64,000 nucleotides of DNA from Anisus vortex. Its lineage: Eukaryota > Mollusca > Gastropoda > Planorbidae. The notes beneath the pieces are model-generated. The model saw only the letters and a list, made by a program, of their open reading frames with translations. It ran no database searches and had not been told where the DNA came from. The translations under genes and the position numbers were made by a program. This document shows positions 53,101 through 63,309 of this stretch, in pieces. The DNA lies in assembly GCA_949126835.1 (NCBI GenBank), contig OX421494.1, forward strand, positions 56,672,358 to 56,736,357, given 5' to 3'. How positions within the stretch are numbered: the first letter of the stretch is position 1; each line of letters starts with the position of its first letter.

Positions 53101-56100
53101 TGAATAAAAGAGGCACAGACCTTTTGTTGACATTTGAATAACTCTAAAATACACAAGTTACTCTGTCGTTTTTTCCTGTGTTGTCTTCATTTGGTAAAAA
53201 ATACATTTTTGGGATTTGTTAAAAAAAATTAATGTGTTTTTTTTTTCTCTTTTTTTTTTAACTTGCAGTCTATAGCCAGCATGACATTAAAAGAATTTGC
53301 AGGCAAGTGATATATGAGCACATACATGAAAGTCTATATTTAACATTGGACACAAAGCTTGAAATTTAGAAACATACAATAAGTTCAGCTTTCAATGTCA
53401 ATTTTCAATGTCAATTTCAAATATCAGTTTTCAATGTCAGTTTTCAATGTCAATTTTCAATGTCAATTTCCAATATCAGTTTTCAATGTCAGTTTTCAAT
53501 GTCAATTTTCAATGTCAATTTCAAATATCAGTTTTCAATGTCAGTTTTCAATGTCAATTTCCAATATCAGTTTTCAATGTCAATTTTTAATGTCAATTTC
53601 CAATATCAGTTTTCAATCTCCACAGAGGCTGGTGGCACAATAGAGGCTGTAATGGAGAAGCAACACGCCTCAAAGCTCCAGAGGCTGGATGAACTTAAAT
53701 GGTACCGTAACCAAAGTTTGTATTTTGACTTTCTTGACTTAATCCCTCCTGTCCCCATTGATGAGGTCAGTAATTAAACCTCTCCATCTGTCTGGATCTT
53801 GGCCTTCTCTCCTCAAGTTAGGGCCATGTGAGACCAGAAAACATTGCATTTTTGGGACCCGACCTTCTCTAGGTCTGTTTCAGTCTCCCCACTTTTCTCT
53901 TCCCCTGGGGGTTCTAGTCTTCTGCCCTCTGGCCACATCATCCTCTGGTCCTCTCAGGGTTAATTCTAATGATAATGTTGAATAATGTATTTGATTTTCA
54001 CCACCAGCTGTATCAGTCTCATCATTAAGAGCTAGATTTATCCCAATTCAGTCAAATGTGATAGTCTTTTGTAATTGTAATGTGAGCCTCCGTGATGGAA
54101 AACTATGTATCAGTAATCACTTGGGTTGGTTGCATAAAGTAATGTGCCAGAATCTCTCAAAGTGGATTTGCCTGGGAATTTTTCTGTGAGTATTGAAACA
54201 AAATTACATAAAATGGGACCTATGTACTCTACTTGTTAACATTAAGAGAATTTGCACCAACCAGTAGACTGTGTGTTGCTGTGTGAATTGTGAAATATTG
54301 AGAGTGAGAACCCTGTCAAAAGAAATATAGAAAGTAAAAACAAATCACTAAACTTGTTTGTTCTTGCTGTTGTTTAAGGGTTGGAGTGAAGGAAACTCTC
54401 AAGGTGGAAGAGTCAGGTCTCAGCATCATTAATGAAGAAGATTCAGAGGAGACAGACATTTTAGCCAAGAATTCCATGCAAAAACCCAAGGTAATTCTAC
54501 CAGTAACAAAATTATTTCAGGTGTACTTATATTGTTATGGTTGCAAATAATTTTTTATTTTCTTAGATCTCTGTAAGGTGGAGCATAAGATAGTGTTGGT
54601 TTGCTATTTCCAGGGTCTCAGTCTCAAATCCTGGTACAAAAAAAAAACCAGGATTTGTTCCCTGGTCCAAAGGTTGTCCCCAGAGTTTGCCCAGCTCTAA
54701 TGGGCCCTTTGACATCAGTTGGGTATATTTCTTGACAGCTGGATACACAGTCTCCTTCTGTGCCCACAGAAACTTGTAAAGGCTGCTTCATGTACCAAAA
54801 TTGTCTCAAACGGGTTCTTACTGCTATTTCTATGACTGTCCAGTCACACACACATGTATTAACAACCATCCTTCACAGTCACACACACATGTATTAACAA
54901 CCACCCTTCACAGTCACACACACATGTATTAACAACCATCCTTCAAATACCATAATAGAAAAAAGAAATGTAAAAAGACTTGATAACAGGATTTAAAAAT
55001 ATATTTTTTTATTATTCTGTATTGAATTTGCATAAAGAAAGATTTCCAAAAGGCCAATCCTAAAACAAACCTGATTCTGAAAAGAGCACCTTTTTATAAA
55101 GCTTTAATCCTAGTTAAAACTAGACCTGTAGACTTTAGTTAGTGTGAATTTTGGGGGAAAATTTGGGAATTTCAAAGTGAAAACCCTGAACTGTCATACA
55201 GTCATATATTATCATAAGGCGCAATTGATAACTTCTAGTGTATAGTCTAGGACAGGGGTTGTCATTCTACGGCACACGAGCCAGACTTGGCACGCAGATC
55301 GATTTTCATTGGCACACAGAACGCCCCAGAAAGCAATAATTCATGTCTCTTCTACAAAATATTGAGTGTTGAACAGGATGAGTTAGAAACTTTGGCACTT
55401 TATTATGAAAAGTTTGCCGATTACTGGTCTAGGATATAATTTCTTTTATAATGTAAGAACTGTGACCCAATATAAAACTATTGTTATGACTACATTTAGT
55501 GTTTGGATAATTTTATACATATTTCTGAAAACTATAGGCTAATATATTTTTAAAATGCATTCATTTTTTTATTTTCATTGTTGTTGTTTGTTTTTTCCTC
55601 TATGTCAACCTACTACCGGTTCTACTAGGGTAAAATGAGGAAAGGAACCACTACAAGACCCACTCGTGCAAAGTTAGTCATTTTGTATTTGTGTATTCTA
55701 TCAGTAGCATCAATTAATGGTAGAAATAGCCAGTCATTTAGTTTTAACCAGTTATTTAAGCTATTTATACAAATATGTTTTTTTTAAACTCTTGAAAAAT
55801 TTGCTTTCCTTGAATATTCCAGAATGAATACCCCTTGTGGTACAGCAAGTCGATCTGCCTGGGGCCAGACACCATTGATCACACCTAAATTTAACCCATT
55901 GTAAGTTTTAATAGCTTGTGATTAACAAACCATCAGTCACACAATGATCTTCAAATATATATGATTAGGTTTAATTCAATTAGCATTGTTAAGCTCATTT
56001 TTGTGTGTGTTGTGTCTGTCAAGCATTAGGAATAAAATATATGCAATGTATATTAAGAAACAAAATCATGGATAATTAGTTCTTTAAGACTATTAGAATT

Positions 56101-58141
56101 TAACAGTTTTAAAAAGCTTCAACCTGTGATAGTTACAAGGAAAGATAATTTGAATAGTCCTATTTCTGAGGTGCTAAGTAATTATCCCCCATTTCCATTA
56201 CTTCATTAGAAAATATTTGTCTTTTTATGAAAATAATCTTTAGCTCAAATTTCAAAAAGTTCCAAGTACTCTATCTATATCTATTACTCTATCTCCATAT
56301 CTGTTATATTTCATCAATAACTTGCAAAAGGTGCTAAATAACTTATGTGAAAAGTCACTGTGTAGAATGCAGTGTCTGTAGGCTAAACATTTTTCTCACG
56401 TGTGCTACTACATTTTTAAAAATATTTCAATTTGTGCATGACAAGATGCTGCTATTTGCCCTGTGACATTAATAGTGACTGTGTAACTGTGAGTGTGTAA
56501 GGGACAGGTTAATTAACTGACTGAGACTTAGTGACACACACAGTAGACTGTATTATTGTAATGTGTTGACCGGACTAAGTGACCTGATAGCTCTGTGTTA
56601 TTTTTTTTGGGACTGGCTGGACATAGTTTTGTTCATGGATGTTTTGAGGAGGTGTATGAATAGGGAGTGAATGGCTGTGATGTGCTCATGTAATGTGCTA
56701 TAAAAGGATTGTAGAATGAGAATAAAAGTTAATTGTTACACCAATCTAGGGACTTGAAGACATACTTGTACACCCTTCAACTTCAATCTAACTTGCAGCC
56801 CTGGACCCTTCTACATTGTATTTTTAATGCCCCTTCCCTGCTGCATTGCAATCCTGACTACACAGCTTATAATACTGCATCTAAATCTAAACATTTTGCA
56901 TTTAGTTTAGTCTCTCTCCTATATAGTTAAGCTGTTCCATTTTCTCCCCTTCCTCCCCCTGCAACCAATCTATTTGCTTAAAATAAAACTTTTTCTATTT
57001 GCTCCCCATCCCCCCCCCTCTCCAGTCTACCGCTAACACCAGAAAATGAACGAGATATCAAGCCAGGTGAGAGACTGATGTCATTGGCTGGCAGCCCAGT
57101 GCGGCCGCTGGGGAAGACTTCCATGCAGGTAAGTCGGGAAGATGGACTAATTTATTCAAAATGTCTTTTACCCAAACAAATATATGTATTTTCTGAGACT
57201 TGCAACCTTTTCTTCTGTACAGTTACTTGATTAGAAATGAAGACTTCTAGGTAATCTGCTCTTAGTAGTCTGTTTAGACAGACATAATTATATTTTAAAA
57301 ATAGTTTATTAGTTTCTCAAATACTGCAGTCTGCATGGATGGGCATAGGGCCTGTGGCCATGGCATACTAGGGGATGTGTGGCCAGCGCAATGCCCAGCT
57401 GCTTTTACTTTACTCTGACCCTCCAGTCCTGGGAACAAATCCTAGACCACCAGGATTCGAACCAAGAACTTTCCGAATGCCAGTCAAACTCGCTGCCGCT
57501 CTGCCAAACTGCCCAATTGGGTCCCCAGAGTTTACTTAAATTATCAAACTCTGATGGGTACCGGGCATCTGATGGGTACCGGGCATCTGATGGGTACCGG
57601 GCATGCAGGATAAAGTAAAAACAAAAACTCCCATTATTTGTGCAGCCATACCCTCATCTGCCTTGGTCAAAGTGCTGCCTCATTGACCTACATAAACTGA
57701 TTGGAATATTTTGCTCTATGTTTTTCAGATTAAATATGTTTCTCTGGGCTCTCTATTATAAATACACATTGTTCCTTGTTTAATCTTTATGGCATAGATT
57801 GAAGCTGAGTTCCTGCTCCTTAGTGAAGCACAATTTTATATTAATATAGTTTGTTTGGCAAAGAAGATCAACACTTATTATTATAATAATAATAATATTA
57901 TAAATTTATTTGTAATATTGATACTAGTGAATGGGAAAAGTAAAGGTGACATTTTGTAAGAGGCTGCAGTTGACATTAATGACATAATCTTTTTCTTTTC
58001 CCTCTCCAGGCAACTCAGACCATTAAGGACGTCAACAAGAAGCAGTTTGCCGCTGAGTTAGCCGGTATGGGCATCGACCTTACGCCTGGCCGAGCCGAGA
58101 AAATACTAGAACTTGTCTCGACAAAATTAGTGAATCATTGA
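50155..58141 (+). CDS. CDCA8: Borealin (CDCA8) homologue, 9 exons, 268 aa
   Basis: Exons: 50155-50287, 52753-52847, 53269-53302, 53626-53701, 54379-54490, 55629-55672, 55823-55900, 57026-57128 and 58010-58141 (stop TGA 58139-58141). Phases close at 807 nt. Borealin is the chromosomal passenger complex subunit that joins survivin and INCENP and helps place Aurora B at centromeres. The N-terminus is basic (MPRKRTTRIKLAPK), then LKMFLKDFDY opens the helix that binds survivin/INCENP and RFQEQIVQLPK continues it, as in animal borealins. The middle is acidic then Thr/Arg-rich (GKMRKGTTTRPTRAK), followed by TPLITPKFNPLPLTPENE, with TP sites that fit mitotic kinase targets. The C-terminal exon has the conserved borealin dimerisation-type end. 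Vertebrate borealin is about 280 aa. Intron 3 uses a GC donor. Confidence 0.92.
50570..50700 (-). repeat. SINE family 2, degraded fragment (borealin intron 1)
   Basis: It keeps AAAACTCCTGCAGGGCGACA and AAGTTTACAGA from the family; the head is lost. Confidence 0.5.
51125..51305 (-). repeat. SINE family 2 (borealin intron 1)
   Basis: It is nearly identical over its length to the 44876 copy, with head, B box and TAAGATA-type tail. Confidence 0.85.
51306..52489 (+). other. Borealin intron 1, remaining part
   Basis: AT-rich intron. At 52095-52310 there is a G-run-rich segment with a repeated phrase, CTAAACTTTCGCGTGACAAA, and a potential hairpin of C and G runs (GGGGGGCTTAGCCC and CAGCCCCCCC). 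This is probably the end of an old dispersed repeat. No exon is recognised. Confidence 0.4.
52490..52685 (-). repeat. SINE family 3 (borealin intron 1)
   Basis: It shares GGCTTGGTAGACTTGG, GCCCATC..CTCTCCAAGT and the terminal GACTTTGCT with the 32140 copy. It ends about 70 bp before exon 2. Confidence 0.65.
53388..53620. repeat. 13-bp tandem repeat abutting the borealin exon 4 acceptor
   Basis: Units are TTTTCAATGTCAG/TTTTCAATGTCAA and TTTCCAATATCAG variants, about 18 in all. The array ends five bases before the acceptor CCACAG. Many units themselves resemble weak acceptors (pyrimidines then CAG). Confidence 0.9.
54600..54825 (+). repeat. SINE family 1 (borealin intron 5)
   Basis: Diverged copy with CTCAAATCCTGGTAC as B box, GGATTTGTTCCCTGG and GTTTGCCCAGCTCTAATGGG. 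Confidence 0.75.
54838..54945. repeat. 35-bp tandem repeat, 3 copies
   Basis: The unit contains CACACACACATGTATTAACA then ACCATCCTTCACAGT. It directly follows the SINE. Confidence 0.9.
55253..55426. mobile_element. Short non-autonomous hAT-type transposon (174 bp, borealin intron 5)
   Basis: It starts CAGGGGTTGTCATTCTACGG and ends AGTTTGCCGATTACTG. GTCTAGGA is duplicated at 55245-55252 and 55427-55434 (8 bp). It resembles the hAT elements with CAGGGGTTC-type ends; no coding capacity. Confidence 0.85.
56465..56745 (+). repeat. Dispersed repeat family D, copy (borealin intron 7)
   Basis: Shares GTAATGTGTTGACCGGACTA-like, GTGACCTGATAGCTCTGTGT and GGATTGTAGAATGAGAATAA with the copy at 10955. 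This is the longer and better preserved copy. Confidence 0.75.
57330..57620 (-). repeat. SINE family 1 with internal 18-bp triplication (borealin intron 8)
   Basis: The reverse-orientation copy keeps GTGGCCATGGCATACTAGGG, the head region CAGGATTCGAACC and a GCCGCTCTGCC box. Past the head, CTGATGGGTACCGGGCAT is repeated three times (57548-57604). Confidence 0.8.
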
Positions 58142-58279
58142 TTTATTCTTATAAAATGATGGCTGTTATTTCTAAACTCTCTTTGGTTGTTTTTCCTGTG
58201 CATTTCTAAACTTTTCAATGGACTGGCTGGATGACAAATGGTTCAATAGTTTCAGATCTACTTTAACTTGTGTGTAAAA

Positions 58280-58285
58280 AATAAA
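58280..58285 (+). terminator. Candidate borealin polyadenylation signal
   Basis: AATAAA lies 139 nt after the borealin stop codon and is the first such hexamer there. Confidence 0.6.
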
Positions 58286-58289
58286 CTTT

Positions 58290-59265
58290 TAGTTTTAAAA
58301 TAGAACATACCCAACTCTGTCATGCATCACTGAACATTAGATTAGAAGAAGTGGAAAAAGTTTTTTTTGTGGATATCTTCCTTGGTTTTTCTTACTTAAT
58401 GTGTTTAATGTGTTGTATTTTCTTTTGTTTATAAATCTTTTATATTAAATATTATATTGCTAAACTTTGTATGTTTATTGCTGGCTTGCGGGTGACCAAC
58501 CTGGTCCTCAGAAAGCTAATTGAACCACTTTCTTGTAGTGCTATTGAGCTGAAACTTGGCACATAGTCTTGTTTCATTTGACAACACATTCTCTCAAACT
58601 CAAATTGTCAGCCATAGCCTCAACCCCTAAAATCACTTTCTTAATTGTTGCACTTTATGGTGCGCATTTTACAATCCTTATAGAAGTTTAAAAATTCTTG
58701 AACTGACTGACAAATGTCCCTCTATCCGAGCTATGTATAGCTAAGCTATTTCGCCAATTTAAAACAAAATCATTGGACCTATAAATTTAACTTTTTTTTG
58801 TTGTGTTTGTGTTTCTTAGTGAGAGGCCAATAGCAAATACTTCCCCCATGGAATAAATGGATCGTACAGAAATAAATAACATTGTTTGGGTTTAAGCATT
58901 ATTCCTTTACATCAATTAAGTAAGTCATTAGTCTGCTATTTAACCCTTACAGTCCCGGGCGCGTATATAGCGGGACTAAAGATAGCATAGATAGAAAGTA
59001 GGTCAGTACAGGAAGGGTTAATAATGTTTGTGTGTTTATGTATATAATATATATCATATTATAACGAATATACCCAGAGGCAAATTGAAGACACTGACAA
59101 AAAGAAAGGTAACACAAGAAGTATAAATGAAGATGCTTACATTTATTTGTTCATATCTAAAGTCTGGCTGGACTTTGCTTGGAAATGATAACAGTAAATA
59201 AAGTTGACATTTACTCAATAAGTGCTTTTTGTCTTAATTCTTTGTGGGAGTTCATTGATTTCAGT
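58290..59265. other. Convergent intergenic region between borealin and the TMBIM gene
   Basis: AT-rich DNA without a recognised gene. TTTATT at 59142-59147 gives AATAAA on the minus strand and is a candidate end for the TMBIM transcript. Confidence 0.4.
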
Positions 59266-59269
59266 CTGC

Positions 59270-59693
59270 TCATTGGCTAATTCTTCCTCAAAGGCTGATT
59301 ATTCCCTATGATTAGTTCTTACCAAAGGCTGATTATTCCCTATGGTTAGTTCTTACCAAAGGCTGATTATTCCCTATGGTTAGTTCTTACCAAAGGCTGA
59401 TTATTCCCTATGGTTAGTTCTTACCAAAGGCTGATTATTCCCTATGATTAGGTGTTCCCATTGGCTGATAATTCCCTATGATTAGGTGTTCCCATTGGCT
59501 ATTTCTTCCCAAAGCCTGATTATTCCCTATGATTAGGTGTTCCCATTGGCTAATTATTCCCAAAGGCTGATTATTCCCTATGATTAGGTGTTCCCAATGG
59601 CTAATTATTCCCAAAGGCTGATTATTCCCTATAATTAGGTGTTCCCATTGGCTAATTGTTCCCAAAGGCTGATAATTCCCTAGGGTTAGTTCT
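59270..59693. repeat. Compound minisatellite with CTGATTATTCCCTATG units
   Basis: Two alternating unit types share CAAAGGCTGATTATTCCCTA. One continues TGGTTAGTTCTTACC (about 35 bp), the other TGATTAGGTGTTCCCATTGG (about 50 bp). Probably within the 3' UTR of the minus-strand TMBIM gene. Confidence 0.85.
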
Positions 59694-59734
59694 TCCCACC
59701 TGTTCTGGAGGTGTAAACTACAAGCAAGGCATCG

Positions 59735-59910
59735 AGTTCGTTGAATGAATTGATTGATTTAGTTGAGTGAATGAATTGATTGATTTAGTTGAGTGAATGA
59801 ATTGATTGATTTAGTTGAGTGAATGAATTGATTGATTTAGTTGAGTGAATGAATTGATTGATTTAGTTGAGTGAATGAATTGATTGATTTAGTAGAGTGA
59901 ATGAATTGAT
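59735..59910. repeat. 26-bp tandem repeat starting at the TMBIM stop codon, about 7 copies
   Basis: The unit is GAGTGAATGAATTGATTGAT followed by TTAGTT. The last unit runs into the stop codon TTA (plus strand) at 59911-59913, so the repeat grew from the first bases of the 3' UTR. Confidence 0.9.
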
Positions 59911-60063
59911 TTAGTTTTTCTTCACAGCCTTTATGATTTCCAAGATGTAGAGGAACATTGTGATGATGTCTACGTACAGCATGATGGCACCAAACACGTG
60001 CATGTCTGTGTCCAGCTCGTGGTGTTTCCCTCCCATCAACATCTGGGTGTCCATAACGATGTA
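59911..60063 (-). CDS. TMBIM/Lifeguard (Bax-inhibitor-1) family, terminal exon only
   Basis: 51 codons including TAA, preceded by a good acceptor (TGCTGTTTCAG on the minus strand, phase 0). It encodes YIVMDTQMLMGGK, then HVFGAIMLYVDIITMFLYIL, ending EIIKAVKKN. This is the final transmembrane part of a Bax-inhibitor-1 family protein: the MDTQ and LYVD words match the YDTQ and LYLD motifs, whose aspartates form the pH/Ca2+ latch in the family. The Lys-rich tail is like TMBIM4/Lifeguard-type proteins. These are multi-pass membrane proteins of ER, Golgi or plasma membrane that limit calcium release and cell death. The upstream exons are not found before the right edge and probably lie beyond it, so the member cannot be named. 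Confidence 0.85.
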   Translation of the reverse strand, partial: YIVMDTQMLMGGKHHELDTDMHVFGAIMLYVDIITMFLYILEIIKAVKKN

Positions 60064-60890
60064 CTGAAACAGCAGGGGAGTCGGGGGTGAACAGTGGCGT
60101 CACTAGGACTAGGAGGAAAGGGGCGCATGGGGCTGGGGAGAAATCCCCGCTTTTTAATTATGATTTATTAAATATGTTTCTGGGTGTCAATGTTTTAGAC
60201 TTGGAGGAGGGGACGTGCAAGCTCGAGGTACCTTAACACAGAGGGGGTGATGGGCTATGCTGAACAGAGGGGCGCCATCTGGGATCAACACACAACATTA
60301 CTTTGTCACAGTCTTGTAAATGTAAAAACTTCACAACTGGCTGGTCAGTGTAACAATTAACTTTTATCATTATTCTACAGTGCATTGTAGCTCACATTAC
60401 TCCAGTCATTCACTCAGTGTTCATTCACTCAAACAAGTCATTCATGAATACAACTCACTCTGTCCTGTCAGTCAATGTAACAACACAGAACTATCAGGTC
60501 ACTAACTTCTGTCAACACATTATGATACAGTCCATGTGTCATTTTCACATTCGAAGTTACCCTGTTATTGACATAAGTATATCGTGTATGAAGGCCTTAT
60601 GCCTTACAACGGAGCCTTGTTGATATACTTTGGGCGCTCGGGGGAATCTTTGAGTGTTTTTTGGGGGGGAGCGGGGGTGGCGATGGTGAACCCTAAAACG
60701 AATAATGGTATATTATAAATAAAAATAATCACATGAAACTTAAGGTCAAACACAGTTGCTTTCACTTGTCAGCCGGCGCATATCTGGCCGGTCAGCCGGC
60801 GCATATCTGGCCGGACTTCTTTAGAGGGGGGTGGTTTAGCAGCAGACGTTATAATTCGTTCTATAGGATTTCATTCCAAAGTGTCCCTTG
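60064..60890 (-). other. TMBIM intron with repeat family D copy
   Basis: Intron sequence (minus strand). 60340-60545 is a reverse-orientation copy of repeat family D (CATTACTCCAGTCATTCACT, CAGAACTATCAGGTCACTAA). A duplicated GTCAGCCGGCGCATATCTGG lies at 60766-60815. No exon was recognised. Confidence 0.55.
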
Positions 60891-61368
60891 TCTATTGATG
60901 CGTGGAAGGCACTGCACCTGCCTATCTATAGATGGGTTGAAGGCACTGCACCTGCATATCTATAGATGCGTGGAAGGCACTGCACCTGCATATCTATAGA
61001 TGCGTGGAAGGCACTGCACCTGCATATCTATAGATGCGTGGAAGGCACTGCACCTGCCTATCTATAGATGGGTTGAAGGCACTGCACCTGCATATCTATA
61101 GATGCGTGGAAGGCACTGCACCTGCATATCTATAGATGCGTGGAAGGCACTGCACCTGCATATCTATAGATGCGTGGAAGGCACTGCACCTGCCTATCTA
61201 TAGATGCGTGGAGGGCACTGCACCTGCCTATCTATAGATGCGTGGAGGGCACTGCACCTGCCTATCTATAGATGCGTGGAAGGCACTGCACCTGCCTATC
61301 TATAGATGCGTGGAGGGCACTGCACCTGCCTATCTATAGATGCGTGGAAGGCACTGCACCTGCCTATC
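60890..61368 (+). repeat. 34-bp minisatellite derived from LINE coding sequence, about 14 copies
   Basis: Each unit contains ATGCGTGGAAGGCACTGCAC then CTGCCTATCTATAG. In one frame the end of the unit reads GTAPAYL, which is the usual LINE phrase just upstream of the fragment at 61369, so the array is an amplified piece of that LINE. Confidence 0.9.
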
Positions 61369-61706
61369 TCAAAGAGCTCATACCAAAGCATGTGCCCTTA
61401 AGGATGCTGCGCTCATCAACACAGTCTCTCCTGAGAATTCTTCGTTTGGATGGTCACAGAAAAAAAACTCTTGGTGTGTGCTCGTTTGAATCTGTGGCTC
61501 CTTCACTGTGGAACAGCTTACCTGAAACACTAAAAAAAACTCGGCAACAAAAGAATCATTCAAGAAGAATTGTATCTATAGATTCCATGGACACTGGTGA
61601 GCTCGAAATCACTTGTCTACAAATTGAAATGGATGTCTACCTAATTTCAACATTAGCTAGGCCTAAATATACGCTGACTATGAAATCTTTCCAGAAGAAA
61701 TATTAG
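61350..61706 (+). pseudogene. LINE reverse transcriptase C-terminal fragment
   Basis: The frame reads GTAPAYLKELIPKHVP, then MLRSSTQSLL, then SVAPSLWNSLPETLKK. This is the typical C-terminal end of non-LTR retrotransposon ORF2 proteins (APAYL...LWNSLP). The catalytic palm is absent, so it is a dead 5'-truncated copy. It lies in plus orientation in the presumed TMBIM intron. Confidence 0.85.
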
Positions 61707-62071
61707 ACACAAAAACATTTCATATTTTCGAAATGTGGTAAAGATAGATGGGGGAAACGTATCAACAAGACAAGATGGACGTTAAACACATTGCGGCGCA
61801 ACAGGACTTTTAGCGTGTTGTCCCTAAAGAACAAGATCAGAATCTATAATAGCCTAATAATAGTAATTTTAAGGCAGCTTAATTAATTAATTAATTGGTC
61901 ATTTAAATAGCGCCTCACTCCATGCTAATGCAAGCATGCTCAGCGCGCTCATAAAAACGAAACGACAATAACACTAAAGGTCCTGTTTTGCCGATGCAGG
62001 CACGAAACGACAATAACATTCTAAAATAGTTTTAAACAAGCATTTAGTCGATAAAGGTGTACTTGACCAAC

Positions 62072-62190
62072 TTAGTTGAAAAGAATTGTTTTTAAATTAT
62101 TATTGAATGCCTTTTTTGTCACAGAGTTTTTCTGTGTCTCAGGTAATCCGTTCCACAGTTTCGGCGTAGGGATCGGAAACCTGGGGTATG
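62072..62190 (-). pseudogene. LINE C-terminal relic, minus strand
   Basis: On the minus strand the frame reads PTPKLWNGLPETQKN and continues to KTILFN and a stop at 62074-62072. It is a second LINE terminus, facing the other one, and is cut off by the 50-bp array. Confidence 0.7.
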
Positions 62191-62195
62191 ATTCA

Positions 62196-62752
62196 ATAGG
62201 TAATACTAGCAAACAGCAGACATTAGAAGCTAGACTAGATGTCTCAACGGTAATACTAGCAAGCAGCAGACATTAGAAGCTAGACTAGATGTCTCAACGG
62301 TAATACTAGCAAGCAGCAGACATTAGAAGCTAGACTAGATGTCTCAACGGTAATACTAGCAAGCAGCAGACATTAGAAGCTAGACTAGATGTCTCAACGG
62401 TAATACTAGCAAGCAGCAGACATTAGAAGCTAGACTAGATGTCTCAAAGGTAATACTAGCAAGCAGCAGACATTAGAAGCTAGACTAGATGTCTCAACGG
62501 TAATACTAGCAAGCAGCAGACATTAGAAGCTAGACTAGATGTCTCAACGGTAATACTAGCAAGCAGCAGACATTAGAAGCTAGACTAGATGTCTCAACGG
62601 TAAGACTAGCAAGCAGCAGACATTAGAAGCTAGACTAGATGTCTCAACGGTAATACTAGCAAGCAGCAGACATTAGAAGCTAGTCTAGATGTCTCAACGG
62701 TAATACTAGCAAGCAGCAGACATTAGAAGCTAGACTAGATGTCTCAACAATA
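62196..62752. repeat. 50-bp minisatellite, 11 copies
   Basis: Each unit contains GGTAATACTAGCAAGCAGCA, GACATTAGAAGCTAGACTAG and ATGTCTCAAC. Units are almost identical. It lies between two LINE relics of opposite orientation. Confidence 0.96.
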
Positions 62753-62839
62753 GTTAAATCACTAAACCTAGAAACACTAGAGGACTGAAGGGCAAAGAGC
62801 AAAAGTAATAACTTAGAAATACAATAACAACCTGTTGCA

Positions 62840-63075
62840 ATGCTCAGATAAACATAATGACAAAAAACATGTCCTTGTCCCTTATGCAAGAACAATTGCA
62901 TATAAGTACTCTTTTTTGTCCCGAGAGGCATCCGGGCATGGAATGGGTTGCCTGAACAAACCACAAAAACCAGTAACGTCATTCAAAACACTAATCCATA
63001 TAAAATACAAGACTCGGACCACGGACGAGCGTAGGACGCAATACTCTTCTTTACAGAAGGAGCGTCTGTAAAATA
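62840..63075 (+). pseudogene. LINE 3' terminus relic with frameshift
   Basis: YARTIAYKYS continues in the next frame as FFVPRGIRAWNGLPEQ, so one frameshift separates two parts of the usual LINE C-terminal motif. The 3' tail has GACGAGCGTAGGACGCAATA and GGAGCGTCTGTAAAATAAA. That tail resembles the 3' tail of SINE family 2. Confidence 0.75.
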
Positions 63076-63084
63076 AAATTCGAC

Positions 63085-63215
63085 GGCGGGAGAATGTATC
63101 AATTGACCAGCTGTGGGATCTATCAAGGCATAATCCAATCGGAAAGGAGGAGAAGGTATCAAGTGACCAGCTGTGGGATCTATCCAGGCATAAGCCAATC
63201 GGAAAGGAGAAGGCA
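63085..63215. repeat. About 69-bp duplication
   Basis: ATCAATTGACCAGCTGTGGG-like and AATCCAATCGGAAAGGAG sequences occur twice in tandem before the terminal array. Confidence 0.75.
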
Positions 63216-63309
63216 CACGAGAACGTGAGGACGGATGGGGCACACCCTGAGAAGACGACTCAAGGGCGATGTGACCAGACAGGCACTAGAATGTACCTTC
63301 CCTTTTTTC

